From NCBI GenBank assembly GCA_019454105.1, contig CP075364.1, positions 1,615,362 to 1,679,361 on the forward strand: a DNA stretch of 64,000 nucleotides. The letters run 5' to 3'. This document shows, piece after piece, positions 25,886 to 35,118 of this stretch. Below the pieces are notes generated by a model, which saw nothing but the letters and a program-made list of their open reading frames with translations, searched no databases and was not told the DNA's origin. The DNA is from Fimbriimonadaceae bacterium. Lineage in GTDB: Bacteria; Armatimonadota; Fimbriimonadia; Fimbriimonadales; Fimbriimonadaceae. The translations under genes were made by a program, and so were the position numbers. Each line of letters opens with the position of its first letter. The stretch's first letter is position 1.

Positions 25886-25925
25886 CCCCTCCCTGATGTT
25901 CGCTTCGCTGCACACGAGGGAGGGG
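25886..25925. repeat. Interspersed hairpin repeat, copy A
   Basis: Arms CCCCTCCCTG and GAGGGAGGGG (9 of 10 pairs) enclose a 20-base loop with CTTCGCTGCACAC, followed by GCTCCGG. It lies 20 bases beyond the stop of the leftward gene at 25945. It is one of five near-identical copies in this window, all with the same polarity. Confidence 0.8.
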
Positions 25926-25944
25926 CTCCGGAGACATGGCGGGC

Positions 25945-28332
25945 TCAGCGCACCGAGGTCAGCAAGCGGTGCCTGTGCGGCTGCACGATAGGAGCCGCGT
26001 TGTTCCAGCCTTTGACCCGGGCTTTCCAGCCGTCGATCGTGTCTTCGGTCGGACTGCCGAAGAGGCCCCACCAGACAGCTTTGGCATTGAAGTCATCGGG
26101 GTCGCCGAAGAAGCCTCCCAGGTAGACGATGTTCTCCCCGGCGTGCCCGGCGGCCTTGTCCGCGTCGGGCGAGGGGTTCTCGACGTACCACCAGTCGCCG
26201 GGCAGGCTCAAGTTGGGATCGAGAGTCGGGGGTTTCGGATGGATCTTGGTGCCCCCGTCCACGAACGGACGGAGGTTGGCCTTCGGGTTGTCCGGCAGGC
26301 ACCTCCGTTCGAACCGGTCCGTCGGCCATGTGAGGCTCGCCGCCCGGAGCATGCTGTAGGAAGCAGAGAGATAGCAGCCGGTGTAGTACCGCTCGCCCTT
26401 CTTCTTGTCGTCCGACTTGTCGTCGGCCATGTCCGCGATCGCCTCGGTGGCAGGGGCCTTCACGCCCCTCTTTTTGACCACGGCCCACAGTTCGTTCTCG
26501 CCTCTCAGCTTCCCGTCGGGCAGGGCCGGAAGCGCGAGAAGCTGCCAGTAGGCTGGGTTGCCGGCGCTGGTCTTCGTCGGGCTGTTCGACACCCAGTTCA
26601 TTTTGAACTCCTTGAGGGCCTTGACGATCTCCTCGCGTCCTCGGACGAACTCGGCCAGGATTTCGGGCTTCCTGAAGGTATAGAAGCCCTTCCGTAGCGA
26701 GATCAGCCGCCAATAGACCTCGGTCGCGACCTTGTCGTCCGTCCGCGTCAGTTTGTCGTTCGGCTTCAGGTAGTAGACCTTCTCTTTGTGCTTGGGGGTC
26801 ACCAGGGTGCTGAACCCTTTGATCCCGGCGTCGGCGAGCACTTGGTCGATGTCGCCGGTGTTGATCTTGAGCCCATAGATCTCCTCGACCTTTTCTTTGG
26901 CGACGCCTTGGCCCGCTTTCTTGACTTCGGCGGCGAGGAAGCCATCGACCTGGCCGGCCTGGCCCGGGATGCCGCCCTCGAAGCACGCCATCAGCACGAG
27001 CGGGGCGCCGTGTTCGTCCACCGCGTACCAGTAAGGCCCGTCCCCGAAGTCGTAGCGCCGGATGGGGTGGTCTTTGTCGAAGACCGTCAGGGCCGAGTCG
27101 AACTCGTTCAGCTCGTCGAAGGGGTCTTTGACGCGCACCAGCAGGGTGCGGGCCGGGCCGGTTTCCTGCTCGACCGGGTAGGCCATCGCCCCGCGCGTCT
27201 GCTTCTTCGGGAACTCGGCGAAGTAAAGGCCCTCGACGCTGGGGTCGCGCTGCATCGTGAAGCTGGACTCGAACGTGGAGCCGTCCCGCGCGGTCACTTG
27301 GAATTGGACGGGGATCCTCTCCCCGTGGGGCCCGCCCGCCCGGACGAAGGTCTGGCCCCACGCGATCCGGCCCGCCGCGACGGAGGTGTCGACCGCGCCG
27401 CGCATCAGCGACCGGGCGCCACCGATGTTCTCAGGCCCGCCCATGAAGACCTGGCAAGGCCGGGTCGCGGTCGGAAGAAGGAGGTTGACACGCCCCCCTC
27501 GGAACGGCCCTTCGGTCGGACGGCCCGCCTCGCCCTTGAACCGGAGGCTCGACGGCCCGTCTTCCTCCATCCAGAGGACGAGCGGCTCGGACCCGCCTGC
27601 CGTGAACCAGACGGTGCCGCTGGCCTGAAGGGTGTCGGGCTCCCAGGTGAAGCCGGAGACGTGGGTGAGCCCAAGCTCGACGTCGCCCCAGAAGAGAGAG
27701 CCGCGATAGACGTTCGTGCCGGGGCCCGTCTCCACCAGCACCTGGTCCCCAAGCCCGGCCCGCAGAGGGCCCGCGTAGAACCGGACCGTGTCGATGCGGA
27801 GCGGATCGGGCTGCCGGTCGAACTGGAGCGTGTAGCCGACCGGCGGGGCCAGTTCGGACACCGACACCGTGAGGTGCGCGGTCGCGGTCTCGCCCGCCGC
27901 GTTGGGCGGGGTCTCCAGGGTGACGGTGTGCTCGTCGTCAAAGAGGGCGCGGAAGCGGTAGGCGGCCTTGAACTCCCCGACGAAGCGGTAGGGCTCCCAA
28001 AGGCCGCCGGTCCCGGCCTGGGGGACGAGGGGCGCGGTCAGGGGCTGCCCGGTGGGGCAGTCGAGCGTGACGAAGCCCAAGTCGTTGGCCCTGGACGGGT
28101 CGATGGAGGCGACGGGGTCGTAGACCCGGCCCGAGAGCACGAGCCGCACCTCGTCGTCCGTGCCGAGCACGCACGACTCGATCCGGACGTTGACCGCGGG
28201 CTTGCCTGTGGTCGAGACGACGCTATCGGCGATTCTGGCGATGCCGTCGTCGTCCCGTTCGACGAACTGAATTTCGAGTGCCGATTGGGCGACCACTGTC
28301 GCCAACAAGGCTGCTGAGAGCATAGTTTTCAC
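25945..28332 (-). CDS. Large exported protein with putative Tgl-like transglutaminase domain
   Basis: A 795-residue protein with a signal peptide (MKTMLSAALLATVVAQSA). The N-terminal two thirds are beta-rich and unrecognised. The C-terminal about 170 residues resemble bacterial protein-glutamine gamma-glutamyltransferases: a candidate catalytic Cys653 in YYTGCYLSASY and the later block WWYVENPSPD...GENIVYLGGFFG, which mirrors the Tgl pattern of NPD followed by GENVI-LG. If correct it could crosslink surface proteins. The GTG at 28332 gives a basic signal-peptide start; the ATG at 28323, better spaced from GGAAGG, is the alternative. The domain call needs a profile search. Confidence 0.55.
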   Translation of the reverse strand: MKTMLSAALLATVVAQSALEIQFVERDDDGIARIADSVVSTTGKPAVNVRIESCVLGTDDEVRLVLSGRVYDPVASIDPSRANDLGFVTLDCPTGQPLTAPLVPQAGTGGLWEPYRFVGEFKAAYRFRALFDDEHTVTLETPPNAAGETATAHLTVSVSELAPPVGYTLQFDRQPDPLRIDTVRFYAGPLRAGLGDQVLVETGPGTNVYRGSLFWGDVELGLTHVSGFTWEPDTLQASGTVWFTAGGSEPLVLWMEEDGPSSLRFKGEAGRPTEGPFRGGRVNLLLPTATRPCQVFMGGPENIGGARSLMRGAVDTSVAAGRIAWGQTFVRAGGPHGERIPVQFQVTARDGSTFESSFTMQRDPSVEGLYFAEFPKKQTRGAMAYPVEQETGPARTLLVRVKDPFDELNEFDSALTVFDKDHPIRRYDFGDGPYWYAVDEHGAPLVLMACFEGGIPGQAGQVDGFLAAEVKKAGQGVAKEKVEEIYGLKINTGDIDQVLADAGIKGFSTLVTPKHKEKVYYLKPNDKLTRTDDKVATEVYWRLISLRKGFYTFRKPEILAEFVRGREEIVKALKEFKMNWVSNSPTKTSAGNPAYWQLLALPALPDGKLRGENELWAVVKKRGVKAPATEAIADMADDKSDDKKKGERYYTGCYLSASYSMLRAASLTWPTDRFERRCLPDNPKANLRPFVDGGTKIHPKPPTLDPNLSLPGDWWYVENPSPDADKAAGHAGENIVYLGGFFGDPDDFNAKAVWWGLFGSPTEDTIDGWKARVKGWNNAAPIVQPHRHRLLTSVR

Positions 28333-28431
28333 CTTCCGAGGCTCGCGCCTCCTGGACTCTCAGTGTAAGGGCCGTTGTCGCCCGTTTCGCGAAACGTACA
28401 GAAAACGGAACGGCCTGGGCTTCCTCCCCAA

Positions 28432-28471
28432 CCCCTCCCTCATGTTCGCTGCGCTGCACACGAGGGAGGGG
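28432..28471. repeat. Interspersed hairpin repeat, copy B
   Basis: A perfect 10-bp stem CCCCTCCCTC / GAGGGAGGGG around a 20-base loop (ATGTTCGCTGCGCTGCACAC), followed by GCTCCGG. It lies 12 bases beyond the stop of the leftward WD40 gene at 28483. Same family and polarity as copies A, C, D and E. Confidence 0.85.
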
Positions 28472-28482
28472 CTCCGGCGACG

Positions 28483-31188
28483 TCAGTCCCGCCTGGCCGA
28501 GTCACCGGCGCCTGGGGCCAGGGTGGTCAGGCGCGGGACTCTCGCCACTCCGCCGCCGCCCTCGGTGCAGACGGCGATCCGCCGACTGTCGGGCGAGAAA
28601 GCGAGGTGGGTGACGCGGCCCGGGGCGGCACGGACGCCGAGGAGGTCGAGCCCCCCGGGGCGAAGGAACCGCACCCGTCCGTCCGAGAGTCCGACCGCCA
28701 CGAGCGAGCCGTCTGGAGAGACGGCCAGGGCCGTCCCGGGACTCCCGAGGGCTCGGTTCGCCAAGAGCCGCCGCCCCGCCACGTCCCACGTCCGCACGGT
28801 CCCGTCCTCGGCGACAGAGGTCAGGATCTTCCCGTTCGAAGAAAAGGCGACTCCCCGAACGGCACCGGTGTGGCCAGCGAGCGGGGCGACCACCGCGCCG
28901 GTGGTCTCGTCGACCAGGGTGACAGAGCCGTCGTCGCCACCCGTGGCGATGAGGCCAGCGGCCTCGTTCCAGTCCACCGCCCGTGCGCTGCCGCCGCTGA
29001 CCGTCACCAGGAGCCGCAAAACCCCGGTGAAGGTCTCGAAGACCCGGAGTTTGCCGTCGGCCCCGGTCACCGCGACCTCTTGCCCTTGGCGCCCCAGAAC
29101 GGGCCCGAACGCGGGCACGCCGATGCTGTAGCCAGCGGCAGGATGGCGGGCCCGCCAGACAGAGACCAGCCCCTGGTCGTTCACGATGACCCGGTGACGG
29201 CCGTCGGGATGGAAGGCGACGCCGTTCACTCGGCCGACCTGAAAGCCCGTCCCGAAGACGAGGCTCCCGTTGAGCGAGCTGACGAGCCAATCGACCCCGG
29301 CCGTGTCGCCAAAGCACACCAGGCGACCATTGCGCGAGAACGCGGAGGCGGTCGCCGTTTCCCGAGACCCGGCCTGGAGGTTGCCCTTGATCAGACCCAA
29401 GGCTGTGGACGACACCGATCGAAGAGCCGGGTCGAAACCGAGGACGCGGGACTTCCCAAGGACGAGGCCGAGGGCCTGCGTCCCAACGAGGTCGGTGTTC
29501 TCGGTATCAAATCCGAGCACCTCCTTGACGGCAAAAGTGCGGTCGAACCGAGCGATGGACAAGAGCCTGCCGTCTTGCGACCAGGCGACACTGGAGGCGG
29601 GGACCCCTCTCACCAGCACCGAGCCCTGGAACTCGAACGTGGCCGCGTCCAAGAGCCGCACCCCTGAATCGCTCGGGTCCACCCCTGTCCCGGCGATCGC
29701 GACCAAGAAGCCGTCCGGGCCGAAAGCGACTCCGGCCACGTTCACGAGGGTGTGCGAGACCGTCCAGTCGACGCTCCCATCGGCGAGCGACCAAAGGGTG
29801 GCGGCACCAAACCCGCTCGCGGTGAGGACGAACCTTCCGTCGGGTGAGAAGGAAGCTTGGCGCAACTGTGGATACGGCTTGGCCCACCTGAGTTGTCCTG
29901 ATGGAAGGTCAAAGAGGAAGAGGCCGTCCGTGTTGCCGATCAAAAGGAGCGAGCCGTCTTCGTTGAAGGCCATCGCTTGGCCCGTGGTCGGGAGGTGGCG
30001 CACGGTGGACCAGCCTTCGGTGATGATCACCTCCGTCCGACCTTCTGCCGGACTGGAGCGGGCGATGAACCGCCCATCGCCCGAGACGGCCAGACTCTGC
30101 GTGCCCCCTGGCGTCGGAAAGGACCTCATCGTCGCCAAAGTGGCCGGGTCGACGAGGACGAGGCCGTTCGGCTCAAGAGCCAGGACCGCCGACTTGCCGT
30201 CCGGGAGAAGGACCGCCGCCGACACGCCCCCCCGGATGACAGTTCCGAGCCGTCCGGCCCAAGTCGAGACGTCGTTGCTGACCGAGACAGAGACCAGCGT
30301 CTCGCCGTCGGGAGAGACGTCGATCCCGCCGACCCCGCCAACGAGGACAGTGCGGGTTCCCGTGAATGGCACCCGGAAGAGACCATTCCCGAGCGCGAAG
30401 AACCCGCTGCCGTCCCGAGCGAACCGGGTCGTCCTCGTGGTCTGGAGGAGATTGTAGGTCGCTATCGGCTGGCCGCTGAAGAAGTTGAGGCGCACGACGG
30501 TCGTCCCGACACAGACCAGGAGCGTGCTGCCGTTGGGTTCGAACTCGACATCGGCGATCGGGTTCGGCGAGACGGAGTACGAGCCGACCAATCCAGGCGA
30601 CTCCGCTTCGGCATAGTAGAGGCGCCCGTCCTTGCCGCCTCCGGCCACGGTCTTCGCGTCCGGCCCCAGGGTCACCCCTTTGAGATCGACGGGAGCCTGG
30701 AATTCCTGCAGGACGGCCCCAGTGGCGGCGTCGCGCAACGACATGAGACCCCGGTCGGTGGCGATCGCGAGGACGTCCTTGCGGAAGAACCCAGGACTCG
30801 GCTCCATGTCCAGCCCGGTGACGATCCCGTTCACCGTTATGGTCGCGACAAGGCTCCCGTCGACAGCGGAGTGCTTGCGCACCGTGTTTGTGCCGTGGGC
30901 CGTAAAGACGGCGGCCCCGTTCGGCTCCAAGACGGCGTGGGTCAGGTTCGGAGCGGTCTGGAACCGGAGTCGGGGCAGGAGGGACTTGGCCTCGCGGAAG
31001 ACCACGCCTCCGTCAAAGTCGGCCGTAGCGAGATATCGACCGTCCTCGGAGTGGTCGACGGCGAGGATGCCCTGGCGGTGGCCCTCGAAGACGACGTCCA
31101 TGTCAAGGGGAGTCTGTGCGGCGGGCCAGGCGGCAAGGCCGACGGTCAGCACCAGGAGTCCCTGGCGCCAAGCAACTCGATGGTTCAT
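28483..31188 (-). CDS. Exported WD40 beta-propeller protein
   Basis: A 901-residue protein with signal peptide (LLVLTVGLAAWPAAQT). It is built of many WD40-like blades; the clearest is GHTGAVRGVAFSSNGKIL followed by SVAEDGTVRTWDVAGRR, and LAVSPDGSLVAVGLSDGRV. The number of blades suggests two propellers. Likely a periplasmic or surface scaffold; partner unknown. The start at 31188 faces a divergent exported protein gene. Confidence 0.82.
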   Translation of the reverse strand: MNHRVAWRQGLLVLTVGLAAWPAAQTPLDMDVVFEGHRQGILAVDHSEDGRYLATADFDGGVVFREAKSLLPRLRFQTAPNLTHAVLEPNGAAVFTAHGTNTVRKHSAVDGSLVATITVNGIVTGLDMEPSPGFFRKDVLAIATDRGLMSLRDAATGAVLQEFQAPVDLKGVTLGPDAKTVAGGGKDGRLYYAEAESPGLVGSYSVSPNPIADVEFEPNGSTLLVCVGTTVVRLNFFSGQPIATYNLLQTTRTTRFARDGSGFFALGNGLFRVPFTGTRTVLVGGVGGIDVSPDGETLVSVSVSNDVSTWAGRLGTVIRGGVSAAVLLPDGKSAVLALEPNGLVLVDPATLATMRSFPTPGGTQSLAVSGDGRFIARSSPAEGRTEVIITEGWSTVRHLPTTGQAMAFNEDGSLLLIGNTDGLFLFDLPSGQLRWAKPYPQLRQASFSPDGRFVLTASGFGAATLWSLADGSVDWTVSHTLVNVAGVAFGPDGFLVAIAGTGVDPSDSGVRLLDAATFEFQGSVLVRGVPASSVAWSQDGRLLSIARFDRTFAVKEVLGFDTENTDLVGTQALGLVLGKSRVLGFDPALRSVSSTALGLIKGNLQAGSRETATASAFSRNGRLVCFGDTAGVDWLVSSLNGSLVFGTGFQVGRVNGVAFHPDGRHRVIVNDQGLVSVWRARHPAAGYSIGVPAFGPVLGRQGQEVAVTGADGKLRVFETFTGVLRLLVTVSGGSARAVDWNEAAGLIATGGDDGSVTLVDETTGAVVAPLAGHTGAVRGVAFSSNGKILTSVAEDGTVRTWDVAGRRLLANRALGSPGTALAVSPDGSLVAVGLSDGRVRFLRPGGLDLLGVRAAPGRVTHLAFSPDSRRIAVCTEGGGGVARVPRLTTLAPGAGDSARRD

Positions 31189-31259
31189 GGCTTGATTCTA
31201 CGGCCCGCCTTGGAGGCTTATCCACTGACTTTCGTCAGTCTCCGGGCAGTCTTTCCCAA

Positions 31260-31299
31260 CCCTTCCCTCATGTTCGCTTCGCTTCACACGAGGGCGGGG
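31260..31299. repeat. Interspersed hairpin repeat, copy C (diverged)
   Basis: Arms CCCTTCCCTC and GAGGGCGGGG pair imperfectly around TTCGCTTCGCTTCACAC, followed by GCTCCG. Unlike the other copies it lies between two divergent gene starts (31188 and 31435) rather than at a gene 3' end. Confidence 0.75.
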
Positions 31300-31434
31300 C
31301 TCCGAACAGCTTAAGAAGTGGTCGGCTAGAGACCGGACCCGTCCGTGCGGATCAACTGTCCCTGAAGAGAGTGTGAGCGATGTCCTGACTAAAGTTAGGG
31401 TCAGACATTGCCGAAACTCGGCGAGACTATAAGC

Positions 31435-32586
31435 ATGCGAAAACTTGTCGTCCTTTCCTTGCTCGCTTGGTCGGCGGGGGCCCAGGCTCTCGAGAGTTAC
31501 GGACTCAACAGCTCGGGCACTCTCGTCAGGATCGACGACGTCTCCAACTCTCAAACCTTTGTTCAGAACATCGGTCTTACGGGAACGTTCTGCCTGGCCT
31601 ATAACCCCGTCGACCAATTTTTCTACACTGTCTCCGGCGGCACCCTATTCAGGTTCAAGCCGGGCACGACATCGGTCGCCTGGCGCTCGCTGCCGTTCCT
31701 CTCGAACAACATCCACGGCCTGGCGATCAGCCGGAACGGCATCTGCTGGGGAATCGAGAGCGGTACGGGTCGGCTCTGGAAGTTCGGGACTCAATCGGGA
31801 GAGGTTCTGGTCGGTACGACGGGCATGTCTCCCAACGGCCTTGCGTTTGGCGCGGACGGCTCTCTCTACGTCATTCATGGAGTGGTGGACCCGAACCTCT
31901 ACGGGATCTATGTGGTCGACCAGAACACGGCCGAATGCACGCGCGTCACAAAAGGAAGCCAGCCACGGTTCGACCTCTTCGCGCTGACTGCCCGCCCCTT
32001 CGGAAGTTGGGGGCTTGGCAACTTCATGGGCTACTTCAACACCCATGCGACGGTCAATCCTATCACGGGAGCTTTCACGGGCAGCGGAGGAAGCTTCGTC
32101 AGTCTGCGAGGGGTGGCCTATGAGTTCGATGGGCCGTTCGCCAACATCATGCAACTCGGCACAGTCACCTTTGGTCGGGTCGTCAGCAACACCCCTGGAT
32201 GTCTGGACGACCGCGAAGGAGACCCGCTCCGAGTCTGCAAGTTCATCGTCCCGAACCAGACTGTGCCGCCGATCCAGTTCAGCCTGATCACCCAGGTCCC
32301 TTCCAACCCGACGACGATGGCGTCGCTGATCAACCATCGGGTTACTTCCGCGGGCTCCTTCACGATGTCGGTCGATTTCTTGAACCCTCGATTGAACCTC
32401 TACGAGAACTTGGGGAACATCGCAGTCGGCTCCAACCCAGCGACCTCCTTCGTCGTCGGGGACGTCGACCGCCACGTTTCGAACACCCGAATGGTGAACA
32501 TGCGGCTGTCGCTTCGACCGAACGGGCCGGTCGGCGCTGCCGTCTTCTGTCTGGAGATCGATCAAGCCGTCGTGCAATCGACCTAG
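31435..32586 (+). CDS. Exported beta-propeller protein with shared C-terminal domain
   Basis: A 383-residue protein. MRKLVVLSLLAWSAGAQA is a signal peptide; an in-frame start at 31408 would spoil it. Residues about 25-240 form NHL/SMP30-like repeats (GLAISRNGICWGIESGTG; NGLAFGADGSLYVIHG). The last about 125 residues, from DPLRVCKFIVPN to the end, match the C-termini of the proteins at 39340, 44437 and 52455. This tail has two conserved Cys (RVCKF; FCLEID) and is beta-rich. Confidence 0.75.
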   Translation: MRKLVVLSLLAWSAGAQALESYGLNSSGTLVRIDDVSNSQTFVQNIGLTGTFCLAYNPVDQFFYTVSGGTLFRFKPGTTSVAWRSLPFLSNNIHGLAISRNGICWGIESGTGRLWKFGTQSGEVLVGTTGMSPNGLAFGADGSLYVIHGVVDPNLYGIYVVDQNTAECTRVTKGSQPRFDLFALTARPFGSWGLGNFMGYFNTHATVNPITGAFTGSGGSFVSLRGVAYEFDGPFANIMQLGTVTFGRVVSNTPGCLDDREGDPLRVCKFIVPNQTVPPIQFSLITQVPSNPTTMASLINHRVTSAGSFTMSVDFLNPRLNLYENLGNIAVGSNPATSFVVGDVDRHVSNTRMVNMRLSLRPNGPVGAAVFCLEIDQAVVQST

Positions 32587-32820
32587 TTTCAGCCCAGACC
32601 TGAGCCACGGCCCGGCGCCCCGACAAAGCAGATCCCGTCATCGACTTGTCTGCCGAGAGAGGAAAGTGGGCGCCCGGGCCAGATTTCAACGAGCGATCAA
32701 AGCGAGAGCCAGCCGCCCTCCCCACCCAAACAGTTGACGACGACAAGAAACCCTGGAACCTGGAGCCGAATACTGTCACAATCCGCCCGAGAGTCCTCAA
32801 GAGGAAGGGAGGTCCCTGTC

Positions 32821-34482
32821 GTGCGGTCCAACCGGCTCAAGCCCATCACTCCCGAACAAGAACTTCAGGCCATGACTGCCCTCTTGGACCTCGTGGGAGA
32901 CACGCCTGAACTCGACCTGGCGCTCGACAGGATTCTCCAAGTCGTTTGCAACCTCTTGGGGGCGGACGACGGGAGCATCGGTCTCACCGAACTCGATGGG
33001 ACCGCCATCAGGATCCGGGCCACGCATTGTATGCCGTCCTCCGAACGCGGATCCGTCTTCAGGAAGGGTGAGGGCCTCGCCGGGGCCGTGCTAGCCAGCC
33101 GAGCCCCGGTCAGGCTCGACCGATACTCTGAGATTCCTGGCGCGTTGAGTCAGGGCCTCGACGACAACGCGGTGCTGGGAGTCCCTGCCCTCTGGCATGG
33201 GGAACTTGTCGGGTTCTTCGGGCTCGGGCGTCGCCCTCCCCGGACGTTCGACGAGGACGACGAGCGGCTCCTCTTGCGGTTCTCGCAATATGCGGCGATC
33301 GTCATTCACGAGTCCCGGACGCGGGCTGAGTCGAAACGATCCCTTGAAGACCTGGACAGGCTGTCGAGGCTCGGCCAAGACCTGAGCGCGGCAACGACCA
33401 TCGAGGAGACGACTCGGTCGTTCCTTCACCACATCGCGTCTCACGGAGGGTTTGTCTGTTCCGTCGCCCTGCACGAGGCGCTGCAGCCCAGAAGAGTCAC
33501 AGTCATCGGTCAGTGGCATCCCGAGACCGGAGCGACGTTGGTCAGAATTCAATATCCTGACTCTCCCGGCTCCCTTGATGTCGACCTTGACAAGGGACGC
33601 GCCGTCACCATTGAGAACGTCTTTACCGATCCAAGGTGCGGGCCCGAACTCCGAAGCATCCAGAAAGCAAGCGGCAGGCCTGCGTTGGCCTTGTTCCCGC
33701 TGATGGCCGAGTCTCGACGCATCGGGACTGTCGCGCTGAGCGACTCGGAACCCAAGCTCTGGACTCCCGAAGAGCTCGGGCCCTATTCGACGGCGATCAG
33801 CATGTTGGGATCGGCCCTGGCCGCCCGTCTGGCCCAAGAACAACGGACCGTCGATGTCCAAAGACTGGCTCGCTACGAAGTGAGGCACCGGTTGGCCCGA
33901 GAACTCCACGACAGCGTCTGTCAGAGCATCTTCGCGATGTCTCTCGTCGCCCAATCGCTCGAGCCGACGCCCGGGCTGGAACGGGTGGTGCAGTTGAGCC
34001 GCGAGGCCCTCGCCGACATGCGCCACCTCATCCGCGAGCTTCAACCTCCTCCTGACCCCACTCATGACGACTGGCTGGGCTTCGCCAATCTCCGGACCGA
34101 GGGCTTCGCGACCGCTTTGAGGCGCCATATCGATGTCTTGCAAGCCGCCTCGAATCCAGTCGAGCTGTCGGTCTCCCCGAACCTCCAGCTTCACCCAGAC
34201 CAGGTCTGGCCCTTGCTATGCGCGACGCTCGAAGCGATCGGGAACGGAGTGCGGCACTCCGGCGCGACCATCATTCGAGTAGCCGCCGATACCGTCGACC
34301 GGACGACTCGGGTGACGGTCACCGACGACGGATGCGGGTTTGAGCCCCTCCGCTCAGGGCCGGGGCTTGGTCTTGGTCTCTCGTCCATGAAGGAGCGCAT
34401 GGAGACAGTCGGGGGGAGAATGACGCTCCAAACAAGCCCGGGGCGTGGCACCACCGTTTGTTTTGAGGTTCCCTTGGCATGA
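32821..34482 (+). CDS. GAF-domain sensor histidine kinase (HisKA_3 type)
   Basis: A 553-residue soluble sensor kinase. Two GAF-like domains (about 20-185 and 195-360) are followed by the HisKA_3 dimerisation helix with phospho-His in RELHDSVCQSIFAMS, and an HATPase with VRHSGA, DDGCGF and GLGLSSMKERM. The GTG start at 32821 has GGGAGG 8 bases upstream; a TTG at 32734 is in frame but lacks one. No transmembrane segment, so the signal is cytoplasmic. The stop overlaps the response regulator ATG (ATGA). Confidence 0.92.
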   Translation: MRSNRLKPITPEQELQAMTALLDLVGDTPELDLALDRILQVVCNLLGADDGSIGLTELDGTAIRIRATHCMPSSERGSVFRKGEGLAGAVLASRAPVRLDRYSEIPGALSQGLDDNAVLGVPALWHGELVGFFGLGRRPPRTFDEDDERLLLRFSQYAAIVIHESRTRAESKRSLEDLDRLSRLGQDLSAATTIEETTRSFLHHIASHGGFVCSVALHEALQPRRVTVIGQWHPETGATLVRIQYPDSPGSLDVDLDKGRAVTIENVFTDPRCGPELRSIQKASGRPALALFPLMAESRRIGTVALSDSEPKLWTPEELGPYSTAISMLGSALAARLAQEQRTVDVQRLARYEVRHRLARELHDSVCQSIFAMSLVAQSLEPTPGLERVVQLSREALADMRHLIRELQPPPDPTHDDWLGFANLRTEGFATALRRHIDVLQAASNPVELSVSPNLQLHPDQVWPLLCATLEAIGNGVRHSGATIIRVAADTVDRTTRVTVTDDGCGFEPLRSGPGLGLGLSSMKERMETVGGRMTLQTSPGRGTTVCFEVPLA

Positions 34483-35090
34483 TCCGTCTCCTCATCGCCG
34501 ACGACCATGAAGTGGTGCGCCACGGCCTGCGGCTCGTTTTGGGCGGACTGCCCGACATCGACATCGTGGGCGAGGCGCGCTCTGGGCCGGAGGCTCTCGA
34601 ACTCATTGAAAGGCTCCAACCTGACGTCGCCCTTCTCGACCTGATGATGCCCGAACTGGACGGGATAGCCGTGGCCAGGGCCAGCGGCCATCCTTGCGTC
34701 GTGCTCCTGACCAACTACGTCGATGCGGCAAGGGTCCGTGAAGCGATCGCCGCCGGCGTCAAAGGATACGTTCTCAAAGACGTCAGCCGAGACGAGCTCG
34801 AACGAGCCGTGCGAGACGTCGCCGAAGGTCGACCCTTCTTCCACGCCGAAGCGCAGAGATGCTTGGTCCAAGCCGTCCAAAGCCAAGAACCTGACCCTTT
34901 CGAGGCCCTGACGGGCCGAGAGAAAGACGTCCTGGCGGCTATCGCCCGAGGAAGGAGCAACAAGGAGATCGGACTCGACCTGGGGCTGACAGAAGGGACT
35001 GTGAAGGGGTATGTCAGCTCGGTGCTGATGAAGCTCGGCCTGCAAGACCGCACCCAAGCCGCTTTGATGGCCGTCCGCCATGGCCTTTGA
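34479..35090 (+). CDS. NarL/FixJ-family response regulator
   Basis: A 203-residue regulator. The receiver domain has the phospho-acceptor Asp in VALLDLMMPELDG (about residue 53) and the switch Lys in GYVLKD. The C-terminal LuxR-type HTH shows LTGREKDVLAAIARGRSNKEI and TVKGYVSSVLMKLG. It is coupled to the GAF kinase by a 4-base overlap, so they form a two-component pair. It starts MIRLLIADDHEVVRHG. Target genes are unknown. Confidence 0.94.
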   Translation: MIRLLIADDHEVVRHGLRLVLGGLPDIDIVGEARSGPEALELIERLQPDVALLDLMMPELDGIAVARASGHPCVVLLTNYVDAARVREAIAAGVKGYVLKDVSRDELERAVRDVAEGRPFFHAEAQRCLVQAVQSQEPDPFEALTGREKDVLAAIARGRSNKEIGLDLGLTEGTVKGYVSSVLMKLGLQDRTQAALMAVRHGL

Positions 35091-35118
35091 GGAGAAGTGA
35101 CAGGGGCGCCCTATGCCT

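Noticed and set aside
26093-27361. A 422-residue second frame within the large exported gene
   Set aside because: Same strand but shifted frame, Arg/Gly-rich, a typical high-GC shadow.
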